Assembly: GCF_002386445.1 (NCBI RefSeq)
Contig: NZ_DGIR01000027.1
Span: 124,001-188,000 of the forward strand
DNA length: 64,000 bases
Direction: 5' to 3'
Source: Pseudomonas sp. UBA4617
GTDB taxonomy: Bacteria > Pseudomonadota > Gammaproteobacteria > Pseudomonadales > Pseudomonadaceae
Positions 36,343-45,307 of the stretch are shown here, in pieces (within the stretch, counting starts at the first letter, position 1; each line of letters opens with the position of its first letter). The position numbers and the translations under genes are program-made. The notes below the pieces were generated by a model. The model was not told where the DNA came from. It worked only from the letters and a program-made list of their open reading frames with translations, and did not search any database.

Positions 36343-36585
36343 TCAGCCCATGGCACCCAGACCGTTGCCAGCCATGGGCGCGTCCTCGGCATCCGGGCAC
36401 CGGTTGCGGCATTCACATTCGAACTCGGCTTGCGCGCGGGTTGGAAGATTCAGGCTAAGGCGAACCTTTTCTTGCGTGTCATAGAGGTCGTACCCCTCCC
36501 CCAGGGCTGCGGGAAAGCCAAGCCCGCGGGGATAGGTTTCTTTCTTGAGAGGCACAGCGGGAACCACAACGAAACGCGTCTGCAT
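36343..36585 (-). CDS. Small hypothetical protein
   Basis: The 80-residue product (MQTRFVVVPAVPLKKE at the start) has two Cys-rich turns, ECECRNRCPD, near its end. An AGGGGG element lies 6 nt before the ATG at 36585; the ATG at 36591 is too close to it. No family recognised. It is convergent with the SAP-like gene. Confidence 0.5.
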   Translation of the reverse strand: MQTRFVVVPAVPLKKETYPRGLGFPAALGEGYDLYDTQEKVRLSLNLPTRAQAEFECECRNRCPDAEDAPMAGNGLGAMG

Positions 36586-36918
36586 GATCATCCCCCTTCG
36601 GCAGTACCATAGTATTAGTATGGCTATGTGAAAGCATCAAGCTGACTCATGCAATAAATCTCGAGGCGCAGTACCTGCGCCTGATTTCCCTGATGGGCGG
36701 CCGAACCGCGGCGCTCCTTGCTGCAGACAATCGCCTTCTTCCCTATACTGCAGGGCCCACAGCGTGGCACTGTGCCAGGCATCGCATCGATTGCATCGAT
36801 GATTACTATCGAACGACGCGCCTGTTGGCCAGGCAAAACCGCCCCTTACAATCGCTTTCAGATTTCCCCCCGCTTGTACGCCTGCTCCAGGCGACTCCCT
36901 GTTTCGGAATCCAATACC
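36586..36918. other. Regulatory spacer between small hypothetical gene and MFS gene
   Basis: I see no gene here. It holds an AT-rich imperfect dyad at 36607-36623 near the minus-strand start and a perfect dyad at 36785-36801, described separately. Confidence 0.45.
36785..36801. promoter_or_regulatory. 17-bp dyad upstream of the MFS gene
   Basis: CATCGAT-TGC-ATCGATG is a perfect inverted repeat about 120 bp before the ATG at 36919. It is a candidate operator for an unlinked regulator. Confidence 0.35.
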
Positions 36919-38145
36919 ATGCCAAATTCCAGCCCGGCCCCTCGCGGCCTGCCCGAACATGCCCAGCAAAGCGTCAAACAGCAGTGGCTGGCGATCATCT
37001 CGGTCGCCGTCGGCGCCTTTGCGCTGGTGACCAGCGAGTTTCTGCCGGTGGGCGTACTCAATGATGTTGCCAGCGACCTTGGCATCAGTGCCGGCCATGC
37101 CGGCCTGATGGTGACCCTGCCCGGCATCATGGCCGCCCTTGCCGCGCCGCTGTTGTCGGTGGGCATCGGCGCCCTGGATCGTCGCTACCTGTTGATCGGC
37201 CTGACACTGATCATGATCGTTGCCAACGCGGTGGTGGCCTACGCCAGCGACTTCAGCCTGCTGCTGTTCGGGCGCGTGCTGCTGGGCATCAGTATCGGTG
37301 GCTTCTGGGCCACCGCCATCGCCCTCAGCGGCCGCCTGGCGCCGAAGGGCGTCGGCGTTGCGCAGGCCACCTCGATCATCATGGTCGGGGTGACCCTGGC
37401 CACCGTGCTGGGCGTGCCGGTGGGCACTTGGCTCAGTGGCCTGATGGGCTGGCGCATGACCTTCCTGCTCACCGCGCTGCTGGGTGTCCCCGTACTGCTG
37501 GCTCAGGTGCTGTTGCTGCCCCGGCTCAACCCGGACAAGGCCATTCGCATCAGCGACCTGCCGGCGCTGTTCATCAACCCACTGGCGCGCGTCGGCCTGA
37601 TCGCCGTGTTGCTGATCGGCCTGGCGCACTTTGCCGCGTACACCTATGTTGCCCCGTTCTTCAAGCAAAGCGCCGGCTTCGATGGACCGACCATTGGCTC
37701 GTTGCTGCTGCTTTATGGCGTGGCCGGGGTTATCGGCAACCTTTTTGCCGGTTTCGCCGCCAACCGCAGCGTGCGTCACACCCTGCTGCTGGTCGCGTTG
37801 ATGATCGGCATCAGCACCGCCCTGTTCCCGCACTTCGCCACCGGCCTTACCGGCGCGGCGATGCTGATCGGGCTGTGGGGCTTCGCCTTCGGTGCGTTCC
37901 CGGCCTGCGCCAGCATCTGGATGTTCGTGGTCGCGCCGAAGGATGTCGAACGCGGCATGCCGCTGTTCGTTGCGATGTTCCAGGTGATCATTGCGTTGGG
38001 CTCGTTCTTCGGCGGGCGCATCGTCGACCAGCTGGGCAGCGCGGTGCTGTTGAGCCTGGCCACCGCACTGGTGGGCTGTGGCTTCGCTGCGGTGCTGGTG
38101 CTCGGGCGCAAGGTCAGCAACAGCCTGGCGGTCCAACCTGGCTGA
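36919..38145 (+). CDS. MFS efflux transporter (AraJ/NepI/YdhP type)
   Basis: The 408-residue protein has 12 helices. It has the segments TSEFLPVGVLNDVASDLGIS and AGLMVTLPGIMAALAAPLL, GRVLLGISIGGFWA and GVPVGTWLSGLMGWRMTFLLTALLG, all typical of the DHA1 sugar/nucleoside efflux group. The MPNSSP start at 36919 follows GGAAT; the longer upstream frame has no support. The exported compound is unknown, and no regulator lies beside it. Confidence 0.88.
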   Translation: MPNSSPAPRGLPEHAQQSVKQQWLAIISVAVGAFALVTSEFLPVGVLNDVASDLGISAGHAGLMVTLPGIMAALAAPLLSVGIGALDRRYLLIGLTLIMIVANAVVAYASDFSLLLFGRVLLGISIGGFWATAIALSGRLAPKGVGVAQATSIIMVGVTLATVLGVPVGTWLSGLMGWRMTFLLTALLGVPVLLAQVLLLPRLNPDKAIRISDLPALFINPLARVGLIAVLLIGLAHFAAYTYVAPFFKQSAGFDGPTIGSLLLLYGVAGVIGNLFAGFAANRSVRHTLLLVALMIGISTALFPHFATGLTGAAMLIGLWGFAFGAFPACASIWMFVVAPKDVERGMPLFVAMFQVIIALGSFFGGRIVDQLGSAVLLSLATALVGCGFAAVLVLGRKVSNSLAVQPG

Positions 38146-38843
38146 CGGCCCGATTGGCTTGGGCCAGGCCCCGCTGCTGGTACGCTTGCATCATCCTGTG
38201 TCGGGTCGACAGATCGGCGGGTATCAAATGTTCGATTCGCAATGACTCCACCGTGATGTCCGGGAAATGCCGGCCATCAGCTTTTTTCTGAGGGATAGTG
38301 AGCGGATAGGGCTGTAGTCGTGAGTCGCTCCTGGGCTCTGTACGAAGAGATGTCGCATACAGAGATTTAGTACAGAACGTAGCACCAGGTTGGAGTCGTT
38401 GTTGCACAGGCCGATGCGTGGGACGTCGATAGCCCCTTGGAAAGCGGCAGGCACCCAGTCCATTTTTCGCCCGATGGTCGCTATCGGGACCGGCAAGCAC
38501 CAACTCGGGTCAAACCCTGCGGTCAGGCGCAGAACGCGCCTTTTTGATGCATGCCCGCCGGCAGCCCTGCCCACAGCCCCGTCCCGGGTGTGCGCTGCGC
38601 AACAGTAACCAGCACAGAAAAGCCGCCCTGATTCAAAGGGTTGCCGCTCATTCACCACCACTTCCGCGCTACGCCGGCCTTTCGGCACCTTCATTGCAAA
38701 GGCTTCTCCACGCCAGGCGCACTTGCCTGACCGAACCAGAGGCTCACGGCAGACACAGGACCCACCTACCCCAGCAAGGCTGCACCGAGAGATTTGTAGA
38801 TGAACCGCAATGAAGCTGCCGGCAACGGTGGCAAGGAGTGGGT
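38146..38843. other. About 700 bp with no convincing gene
   Basis: Frames on the minus strand (38114-38503 and 38224-38856) lack ribosome-binding sites. They have a composition unlike neighbours, except for a short plausible patch (RIEHLIPADLSTRH near 38200-38260) that may be the remnant of an older gene. The stretch contains the promoter region of the ATP-grasp operon. Confidence 0.45.
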
Positions 38844-40251
38844 ATGTCCCGGGCATTTTTCAATGAAATGTATGACACGAACGGAAGTTGCCGCCCGCAC
38901 TACCAAGAGTTCGCCCGCTGGTTGGCCAACACCCCGCTGGAGTTGCTGGAGCAACGCCGACGCGAAGCCGACCTGCTGTTCCACCGCGCCGGCATCACCT
39001 TCACCTTGTACGGTGACAAACAGGACACCGAGCGCCTGATCCCCTTCGACATCATCCCGCGCAGCATTCGCGCCAGCGAATGGCGCATGGTCGAGCGCGG
39101 CTGCATCCAGCGCGTGCAAGCCCTGAACCTGTTCCTGGAGGATATCTACGACGACCAGCGCATCCTCAAGGCCGGCATCATCCCGCCGGAGCAAGTGCTG
39201 GCCAACGAGGGTTACCAGATCGCCATGCAGGGCCTCGGGCTGCACCGTGGCCTGTATGCCCATATCGCCGGCGTCGACCTGGTCCGTGATGGCGATGGCA
39301 GCTACTTCGTGCTGGAAGACAACCTGCGTACCCCCAGCGGGGTCAGCTACATGCTCGAAGACCGCAAAATGATGATGCGGCTGTTCCCCGAGCTGTTCGC
39401 CGCCCAGCGTATCGCCCCGATCGACCACTACCCCAACCTGCTGCTGGACACGCTCAAGAGCGCCAGCCCGCTGGACAACCCTACCGCTGTGCTGCTGACC
39501 CCCGGCCGCTTCAACAGCGCCTATTTCGAACATGCCTTCCTGGCGCGGGAAATGGGCATCGAGCTGGTCGAAGGCGCCGACCTGTTCATCCGCGACGAGC
39601 ATGTCTACATGCGCACCACCGCCGGCCCGCAGCAGGTCGACGTGATCTACCGTCGCCTCGACGACGATTTCCTCGACCCGCTGTCGTTCAACCCTGACTC
39701 GATGCTGGGCGTGCCGGGGCTGATCTCGGTGTACCGCGCCGGCAATGTGGTGCTGGCCAATGCTGTGGGCACCGGGGTCGCCGACGACAAGTCGATCTAC
39801 CCCTATGTCGACGACATGATCCGCTTCTACCTGAGCGAAGAGCCGATACTGAACAACGTACCCACCTGGCAGCCGCAGGCCGGCCGACCTGTCGCATGTC
39901 CTGGCCCACCTGCCCGAGCTGGTGGTCAAGGAAACCCAGGGCTCCGGTGGCTATGGCATGCTGGTCGGGCCGGCGGCGACCAGCGCCGAGATCGAGGCGT
40001 TCCGTGCCCGCATCAAGGCCCGCCCGCACGCCTATATCGCCCAGCCTACCCTGTGCCTGTCCACCTGCCCGACCTTCGTCGACAGCGGCATCGCGCCGCG
40101 CCACATCGACCTGCGCCCGTTCGTGCTGTCCGGCAGTGAAACCCGCCTGGTGCCAGGCGGCCTGACCCGCGTGGCCTTGCAGGAAGGCTCGCTGGTGGTC
40201 AACTCGTCGCAGGGCGGCGGTACCAAGGACACCTGGGTGGTGGAGGACTGA
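38844..40251 (+). pseudogene. Circularly permuted ATP-grasp protein, frameshifted near 39872
   Basis: The first 343 codons (ATG 38844, AAGGAG upstream) read as a CP-ATP-grasp of the DUF404/407 type: NEMYDTNGSCRPHYQEFARWL, YGDKQDTERLIPFDIIPR, FVLEDNLRTPSGVSYMLE and GTGVADDKSIYPYVDDMIRFYL. After TWQ the frame is lost. The family sequence resumes in another frame (LPELVVKETQGSGGYGMLVGP) and ends correctly at 40251. Adding two bases after 39872 restores TWQCRRPADLSHVL. This is either a real 2-nt deletion or a sequence error. It is followed 3 bp later by the alpha-E gene. Partners suggest an amide- or peptide-ligase role. Confidence 0.85.
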
Positions 40252-40254
40252 ACC

Positions 40255-41205
40255 ATGCTTTCAAGAACCGCTTCCGACCTGTACTGGATGTCCCGCTACC
40301 TGGAGCGCGCGGAAAACCTGGCGCGCATGCTCGAGGTCAGTTATTCGCTGTCACTGATGCCCCAGGCCGGGCGCAGTGACGGGCATGCCGAGTTGGCCAT
40401 GTCGCTGCTGGCGTCAGGGACGCTGGACGACTACCGGCGCCGCCACAGCGAACTCGACAGCGAGCGCATGCTGCACTTCTTCGCCCTCGACGCGAGCAAC
40501 CCCAGCAGCATCTATTGCTGCCTGCAGGCGGCCAGGACCAATGCCCACGCAGTGCGTGGCCGTATCACTGCCGACATGTGGGAGAACATCAACGCGACCT
40601 GGATCGAGATGCGCAACATTGCCGGCAATGGTCTTGGCCGTTATGGCATCAGCCAGTTCTGCGACTGGGTCAAGGAACGCTCGCACCTGTTCCGCGGAGC
40701 AACCTCAGGCACCATCATGCGCAATGATGCCTACAGCTTCATCCGCCTGGGGACGTTCCTGGAGCGGGCAGACAACACTCTGCGCCTGCTCGATGCCCGC
40801 TATGAAATGTTTGGCGAGGCGTCCGAAGAGGTCAGCGACGACTCTGCCCGCGGCTATTACCAGTGGAGTGCCTTGTTGCGCGCACTGACCTCCTACGAAG
40901 CCTTCAACGAGCTGTACCGGGCCGCGCCCAGTGCACGACCGGTGTCCGAGCTGCTGTTGCTGCGGGTGGACGTGCCCCGCTCGCTGCACGCCTGCATCGA
41001 GGAACTGGACCAGATCCTTGCCAGCCTGCCGGGCAGCAACCGCCGCGCCGCCCAGCGCATGGCCGCCGAACTCAATGCGCGCCTGCGCTACACCGCCATC
41101 GACGAGATCCTCGAAGCCGGCCTGCACCCGTGGCTGAGCGACTTCATCGGGCGCATCAACCAATTGGGCCAGGCAGTCCACCACTCCTATCTGGAGGTCG
41201 TATGA
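40255..41205 (+). CDS. Alpha-E domain protein (DUF403)
   Basis: The 316-residue all-helical protein opens SRTASDLYWMSRYLERAENLARML and has DPGNPSSI-like and RIGTFLERADNTLRLLDARY-type segments of the alpha-E family. This family always accompanies the circularly permuted ATP-grasp and transglutaminase-like genes, and is thought to be part of their complex. It starts 3 bp after the ATP-grasp stop and overlaps the next gene by 4 bp. Confidence 0.9.
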   Translation: MLSRTASDLYWMSRYLERAENLARMLEVSYSLSLMPQAGRSDGHAELAMSLLASGTLDDYRRRHSELDSERMLHFFALDASNPSSIYCCLQAARTNAHAVRGRITADMWENINATWIEMRNIAGNGLGRYGISQFCDWVKERSHLFRGATSGTIMRNDAYSFIRLGTFLERADNTLRLLDARYEMFGEASEEVSDDSARGYYQWSALLRALTSYEAFNELYRAAPSARPVSELLLLRVDVPRSLHACIEELDQILASLPGSNRRAAQRMAAELNARLRYTAIDEILEAGLHPWLSDFIGRINQLGQAVHHSYLEVV

Positions 41206-41981
41206 AACTGTCCATTCGCCACGACACCACCTACAGCTATGCCAGCGAGGTGTGCAACAGCATTCAGTTCCTGCGCCTGACGCCGCGCAGCAGCGAGCGT
41301 CAGCGCATCGATGAATGGCAGCTGGAACTGCCCTGCGAGGTCAAAGGCCAGATCGATCCGTATGGCAACATCCTGCACGTGCTGACCCTGGACAAACCCC
41401 ACGGCCACCTGGCCCTGACCGCCAGCGGCCAGGTGGAGATCGACCCGGAACGCGAGCAGGAGGCTGGCGAGCAGTCGCCGCTGCCGTTCCTGCGCGGCAG
41501 CCACCTGACACAGGCCGATGACAGGCTCAAGGTCTTTGCCAGCCGCCACTGCGGTGAACACCGCGACCGCGCGGCGTTGATCGGGCTTATGCACGGGCTG
41601 GCCGAGCACATGCCCTACAGCCCGGGCGCAACGTCGGTGGGCACCACCGCCATCGAAGCGTTCAGCGGCGCAGCCGGGGTCTGCCAGGACCACACCCACG
41701 CCTTCCTCGCCTGCGCACGCAGCCTGGGGGTACCGGCACGCTACGTCTCCGGTTACCTGTGCACTGAAGACGAGCAGCACCTGGCCAGCCATGCCTGGGC
41801 CGAGGCCTGGGTCGACGGCGCCTGGTACAGCTTCGACATCACCAACCGCCTGACCCGGCCGGAGCGTCACCTGAAGCTGGCCGTGGGCCTGGACTACCTC
41901 GATGCCTGCCCGGTCAGGGGCGTGCGCCGTGGCGGCGGCGCCGAATCGCTGCAGGCCAGCGTCCATGTGCACCGACAGTGA
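41202..41981 (+). CDS. Transglutaminase-like cysteine protease/amidase
   Basis: The 259-residue protein has an N-terminal beta domain (MKLSIRHDTTYSYASEV) and a transglutaminase core. The core has the Cys in AAGVCQDHTHAFLACARSLG, the His in SHAWAEAWVDG and the Asp in WYSFDITN. Such proteins are expected to hydrolyse or form isopeptide bonds. Its ATG overlaps the alpha-E stop by 4 bp. Confidence 0.9.
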   Translation: MKLSIRHDTTYSYASEVCNSIQFLRLTPRSSERQRIDEWQLELPCEVKGQIDPYGNILHVLTLDKPHGHLALTASGQVEIDPEREQEAGEQSPLPFLRGSHLTQADDRLKVFASRHCGEHRDRAALIGLMHGLAEHMPYSPGATSVGTTAIEAFSGAAGVCQDHTHAFLACARSLGVPARYVSGYLCTEDEQHLASHAWAEAWVDGAWYSFDITNRLTRPERHLKLAVGLDYLDACPVRGVRRGGGAESLQASVHVHRQ

Positions 41982-42019
41982 CAGGCGCCGCCCATTACTG
42001 GAAAAACAAGGAAACCAGC

Positions 42020-42742
42020 ATGACCTACTGTGTCGCCATGCACCTGGCGGACGGGCTCGTCTTCATCAGCGACTCACGCACCAATGCAGGCATCGACCAG
42101 ATCGCCAGCTTTGCCAAGCTGTTCGTGTTCGGTGTGCCGGGCGAACGCCTGATCGTCCTGCAGACCGCCGGCAACCTGGCGACCTCGCAGTCGGTGGTAA
42201 ACCTGCTGCGCCAGCGCACCCGCGGCCCCGATACCCACCTGCTGAACGTGGCCACGCTGTACGATGCGACGGTGCTGGTCGCCGACACCCTGCGCGAAGT
42301 GGTCAGCCGCGATCGCAGCAAGTTGTCGGCCGGCATCGACCTGAGCAGTTCGTTCATCGTCGGCGGCCAGATCGCCGGCGACCCGATGGCCATCTACAAC
42401 GTCTACGCGCAAGGCAATTTCTTCCAGGCCACGCCGGACACGCCGTTCCTGCAACTGGGCGAAAGCAAGTACGGCCGACCGATTCTGGACCGCAACCTTG
42501 GCTACCACACGCCGCTCGATGAAGCCTTGCGCTGCGGCCTGATCTCGTTCGACTCGACCATTCGCAGCAACCTGTCGGTGGGAATGCCGCTCGACCTGCT
42601 GGTGTACCACAAGGACAGCCTGGAAGCGCCGAAACGGCAGCGGATCACCAGCGACGATGCCTATTACCAGCAGATCCGCAGGCAGTGGAGCGACGGGTTG
42701 AAAAGGCTGCTGGCCGAGCTGCCTGCACCGCCCTATGGCTGA
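42020..42742 (+). CDS. Proteasome-type Ntn-hydrolase peptidase
   Basis: The 240-residue protein begins M-T-YCVAMHLADGLVFISDSRT. Thr2 is in the position of the N-terminal nucleophile of 20S proteasome beta subunits, with SDSRTNAG as the usual following strand. AAGGAA lies before the ATG at 42020. It is the fourth gene of the ATP-grasp/alpha-E/transglutaminase set. In comparative genomics this set is predicted to make and break a peptide-like tag or amide polymer; that function is unproven. Confidence 0.85.
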   Translation: MTYCVAMHLADGLVFISDSRTNAGIDQIASFAKLFVFGVPGERLIVLQTAGNLATSQSVVNLLRQRTRGPDTHLLNVATLYDATVLVADTLREVVSRDRSKLSAGIDLSSSFIVGGQIAGDPMAIYNVYAQGNFFQATPDTPFLQLGESKYGRPILDRNLGYHTPLDEALRCGLISFDSTIRSNLSVGMPLDLLVYHKDSLEAPKRQRITSDDAYYQQIRRQWSDGLKRLLAELPAPPYG

Positions 42743-42807
42743 ATGGCCTGGCGCTGATTTGCCGGCTGGCGTTGAATCTCTGTAGAAGCGGCATGCCCGC
42801 TCAGGAC

Positions 42808-43626
42808 CTATGCCAGGGGAATGGTCAGGCGGTCGATCACCGCCCGGGTTGCCGGGCGCACCCCGCGCCACCAGGCAAACGCCTCCGCCGCCTGCTCCAC
42901 CAGCATACCGACACCGTCGGCCAGACGCGCCACACCTTGTTCTTGGGCCATGCGCAGGAACGGCGTCAGGCCTTTGCCATACACCAGCTCGTACGCCAGC
43001 CGTGTCTCGCCCAGCACATCGTCCGGTAGCGGGGGCAGCTCACCGCTGAGGCTCGCGGAGGTAGCGTTGACCACGATGTCGAATGCCTGCCCCTGCAGTT
43101 CCTCATAGCGGCTTATGCGCAGGCGCGGGTGATCCAGTTCGTTGCGCAGGGTCAGCGCCTTGGCCATGTCGCGGTTGGCCAGCACCAGCTCGCGCGGCCC
43201 GGCCTGCAGGAACGGCAGCAACGCACCGCGCACCGCGCCACCGGCGCCAAGCAGCAGCACCCGGCGATTGGCCAATGGCTCAGCCAGGTTTTCTTCGATA
43301 TCGCGCAACAAGCCAATGCCATCGAAGTTCTCGGCGACGATTTGGCCATCCTCGAACTTCAACGCATTGGCCGCCCGCGCCAGCTGTGCGCGCTCGCTGC
43401 TCTGGTCGGCCAGCTCGAAAGCGCGCAGCTTGAACGGCGCGGTGATGTTCATGCCCAAGCCGCCCTCACTGCGGAACCGCAGCACCTGAGCCTCGAAACC
43501 CGCGAGGTCGCCCTCGATGGCGCTGTACAGCAGGGACTGGCTGGTAGCCTGGGCGAACAGACCATGGATCAAAGGGGACTTGGTGTGGTTGATCGGTCGG
43601 CCGATCACTGCATAGCGGTCGTTCAT
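42808..43626 (-). CDS. Shikimate dehydrogenase-like oxidoreductase (AroE paralogue)
   Basis: The 272-residue protein has the AroE fold: PINHTKSPLIH for shikimate binding, NITAPFK, an NADP motif LLGAGGAVRGAL and NATSASL. The usual NTDxxG reads NFDGIG here, so it departs from true AroE at a substrate-site segment. It is the last gene of a five-gene coupled operon, overlapping the CoA-transferase gene by 4 bp. A catabolic role on a hydroxy acid related to the CoA pathway is more likely than aromatic amino-acid synthesis. Confidence 0.85.
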   Translation of the reverse strand: MNDRYAVIGRPINHTKSPLIHGLFAQATSQSLLYSAIEGDLAGFEAQVLRFRSEGGLGMNITAPFKLRAFELADQSSERAQLARAANALKFEDGQIVAENFDGIGLLRDIEENLAEPLANRRVLLLGAGGAVRGALLPFLQAGPRELVLANRDMAKALTLRNELDHPRLRISRYEELQGQAFDIVVNATSASLSGELPPLPDDVLGETRLAYELVYGKGLTPFLRMAQEQGVARLADGVGMLVEQAAEAFAWWRGVRPATRAVIDRLTIPLA

Positions 43627-44855
43627 GATGCATCTCCGTGGGTGAACAGCACACCGTCTGCCTGCAAGGCGGCGATTTCTTCAGGGCTGAAGCCAAGCCC
43701 GGCGGCCACTTCGGCATTGTGTTGCCCCAGGTCCGGGGCTACCTGGCGGATCGTGGTATCGCAGTCAGAAAAACGGAACGGCAGGTTCGGCAGGCGCAAG
43801 GTGCCGTAACGCGGGTGCTGCTGTTCGAGCACCATGCCACGCGCCTGGATCTGTGGGTCGGCCACCACTTCGTCGATGCGCTGCACCTTCGCGCTGGGGA
43901 TGTCGACCGCATCGAGCAGCTGCAGGATATCCGCGACCCGACGTGCGCCGACCCAGTCACGGACCACGGCGAGGATAGCCTGGCGGTGGGCGTTGCGACC
44001 GTTCAGGCTGTGGTAGCGGCTATCGCTACCGAACCCGGGCGGGCCACCGTTGGTTTCGAGCATCGCGGCAAAACGTTTCCAGGCATCGTCGACCTGGGCG
44101 GCGATCACCAGGTCGCCATCGGCGGCGCGGAATACACCGTACAAGGTGGAGGTCGGCATGTCATGGCCGGTCTGTTCGGGCAGCACCGTGCCGTCGGACA
44201 ACGTATAGCACTGCACGGCGTATTCATGCATCGACACCAGCGTGTCATACAGGGCCATGTCGATGTGCTGGCCACGGCCACTGTTGACCCGGCCCAGCAA
44301 CGCCGCATTGATCGCTGCCACGGCATGGATGCCGGTGTACATGTCGCCCAGGGAAATGCGCAGCAACGGCGGCGCTTCGCCCGGCACGCCGACCATCTGC
44401 ATGATCCCGCTCTTGGCTTCGGCGATCAGGCCGAAGCCGGCGCGGTGGGCATCCGGCCCGGTGTGGCCATAGGCGGAGATCGAGCAGTATACCAGGCGTG
44501 GGTTGCGCGCGGCCAGCTCGGCATAGCCCAGACCCAGTTTGTCCAGGGCACCGGGGCGGTAGTTTTCGATGAACACGTCGGCCGAGTCGGTCAGGCGCTG
44601 CATGAACGCCTTGCCGCGCGGGTCCTTCATGTTCACGCTGACACCCTGCTTGCCCATGTTCAGCTGCAGGAAGTAACCGCTCTGCTGATCGTCCAGGGTG
44701 AATGCGTGCTGGCGGCCGGCATCACCGCTGCCGGGCCGTTCGACCTTGATCACCTCGGCCCCCAGCGCGGCCAGGCAGCGCCCCACGTAGGGCCCGGCGA
44801 GGAAGTGGCTGTAGTCGATCACGCGGATACCCGCCAATGGCAGTGCCGGGCTCAT
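43623..44855 (-). CDS. CaiB/BaiF family (class III) CoA-transferase
   Basis: The 410-residue protein has the family opening LAGIRVIDYSHFLAGPYVGRCLAALGAEVIKVE. It also has ENYRPGALDKLGLGY and the catalytic Asp in LGDMYTGIHAVAAINAAL. It moves CoA between carboxylic acids. Its ATG overlaps the MaoC stop by 4 bp, and its stop overlaps the AroE-like start by 4 bp. The acid substrate is unknown. Confidence 0.92.
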   Translation of the reverse strand: MSPALPLAGIRVIDYSHFLAGPYVGRCLAALGAEVIKVERPGSGDAGRQHAFTLDDQQSGYFLQLNMGKQGVSVNMKDPRGKAFMQRLTDSADVFIENYRPGALDKLGLGYAELAARNPRLVYCSISAYGHTGPDAHRAGFGLIAEAKSGIMQMVGVPGEAPPLLRISLGDMYTGIHAVAAINAALLGRVNSGRGQHIDMALYDTLVSMHEYAVQCYTLSDGTVLPEQTGHDMPTSTLYGVFRAADGDLVIAAQVDDAWKRFAAMLETNGGPPGFGSDSRYHSLNGRNAHRQAILAVVRDWVGARRVADILQLLDAVDIPSAKVQRIDEVVADPQIQARGMVLEQQHPRYGTLRLPNLPFRFSDCDTTIRQVAPDLGQHNAEVAAGLGFSPEEIAALQADGVLFTHGDAS

Positions 44856-45307
44856 GGCTGCGGCCTGCGCGGCACCATCAGCCGGTGCTCGCCACGCTGC
44901 ACGACCTCGCCGTGCTGGTTGATCAGCTCCGACGGCAAGACCACGATGCCCCAGCCCGGGCGGCTGTTGCTCGGGCGCATCGCCCCCACGCGCATGCGCA
45001 CGTGCAGCACATCGCCGACCTTGATCGGCAGCACGAAGTCCCAGGTCCAGCCCAGCGACATGCCGGGCACGAAGCGGTACTCGCACTGGGTCTTCAGGCC
45101 GTCGGCGATCGACAAGCCGAACAGCCCGTGGGCAACCAGGCAACCGAAGTGGCTCGCGTTGGCATACGCCTCGTCGACATGCACCGGGGTGTGGTCACCG
45201 GTGAGGTCGGCGTAGGCCAGGATGCGCTCGCGGGTCACGTTGTAGCTGGGGCTGATGCAAACATCGCCTTCGCAGGCATCGTCCCAGTATTTTTCCACCA
45301 CGCTCAT
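44852..45307 (-). CDS. MaoC-type acyl-CoA hydratase/dehydratase
   Basis: The 151-residue hot-dog protein has the R-hydratase motif YADLTGDHTPVHVDE with catalytic Asp and His. It starts within the VOC stop (4-bp overlap). With the CoA-transferase it would hydrate or dehydrate a CoA thioester, as in mesaconyl- or similar C4-C5 pathways; this is inference. Confidence 0.9.
   Translation of the reverse strand: MSVVEKYWDDACEGDVCISPSYNVTRERILAYADLTGDHTPVHVDEAYANASHFGCLVAHGLFGLSIADGLKTQCEYRFVPGMSLGWTWDFVLPIKVGDVLHVRMRVGAMRPSNSRPGWGIVVLPSELINQHGEVVQRGEHRLMVPRRPQP

Noticed and set aside
36637..38136. Minus-strand frame of 499 codons opposite the second MFS gene
   Set aside because: It is a Gln/His/Arg-rich shadow; the plus strand encodes a clear 12-helix transporter.
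38224..38856. Minus-strand frames in the gene-free gap as candidate genes
   Set aside because: They have Cys/Arg/Ser-rich composition, no ribosome-binding site and overlap the ATP-grasp promoter. Only a short protein-like patch remains, too little to call.
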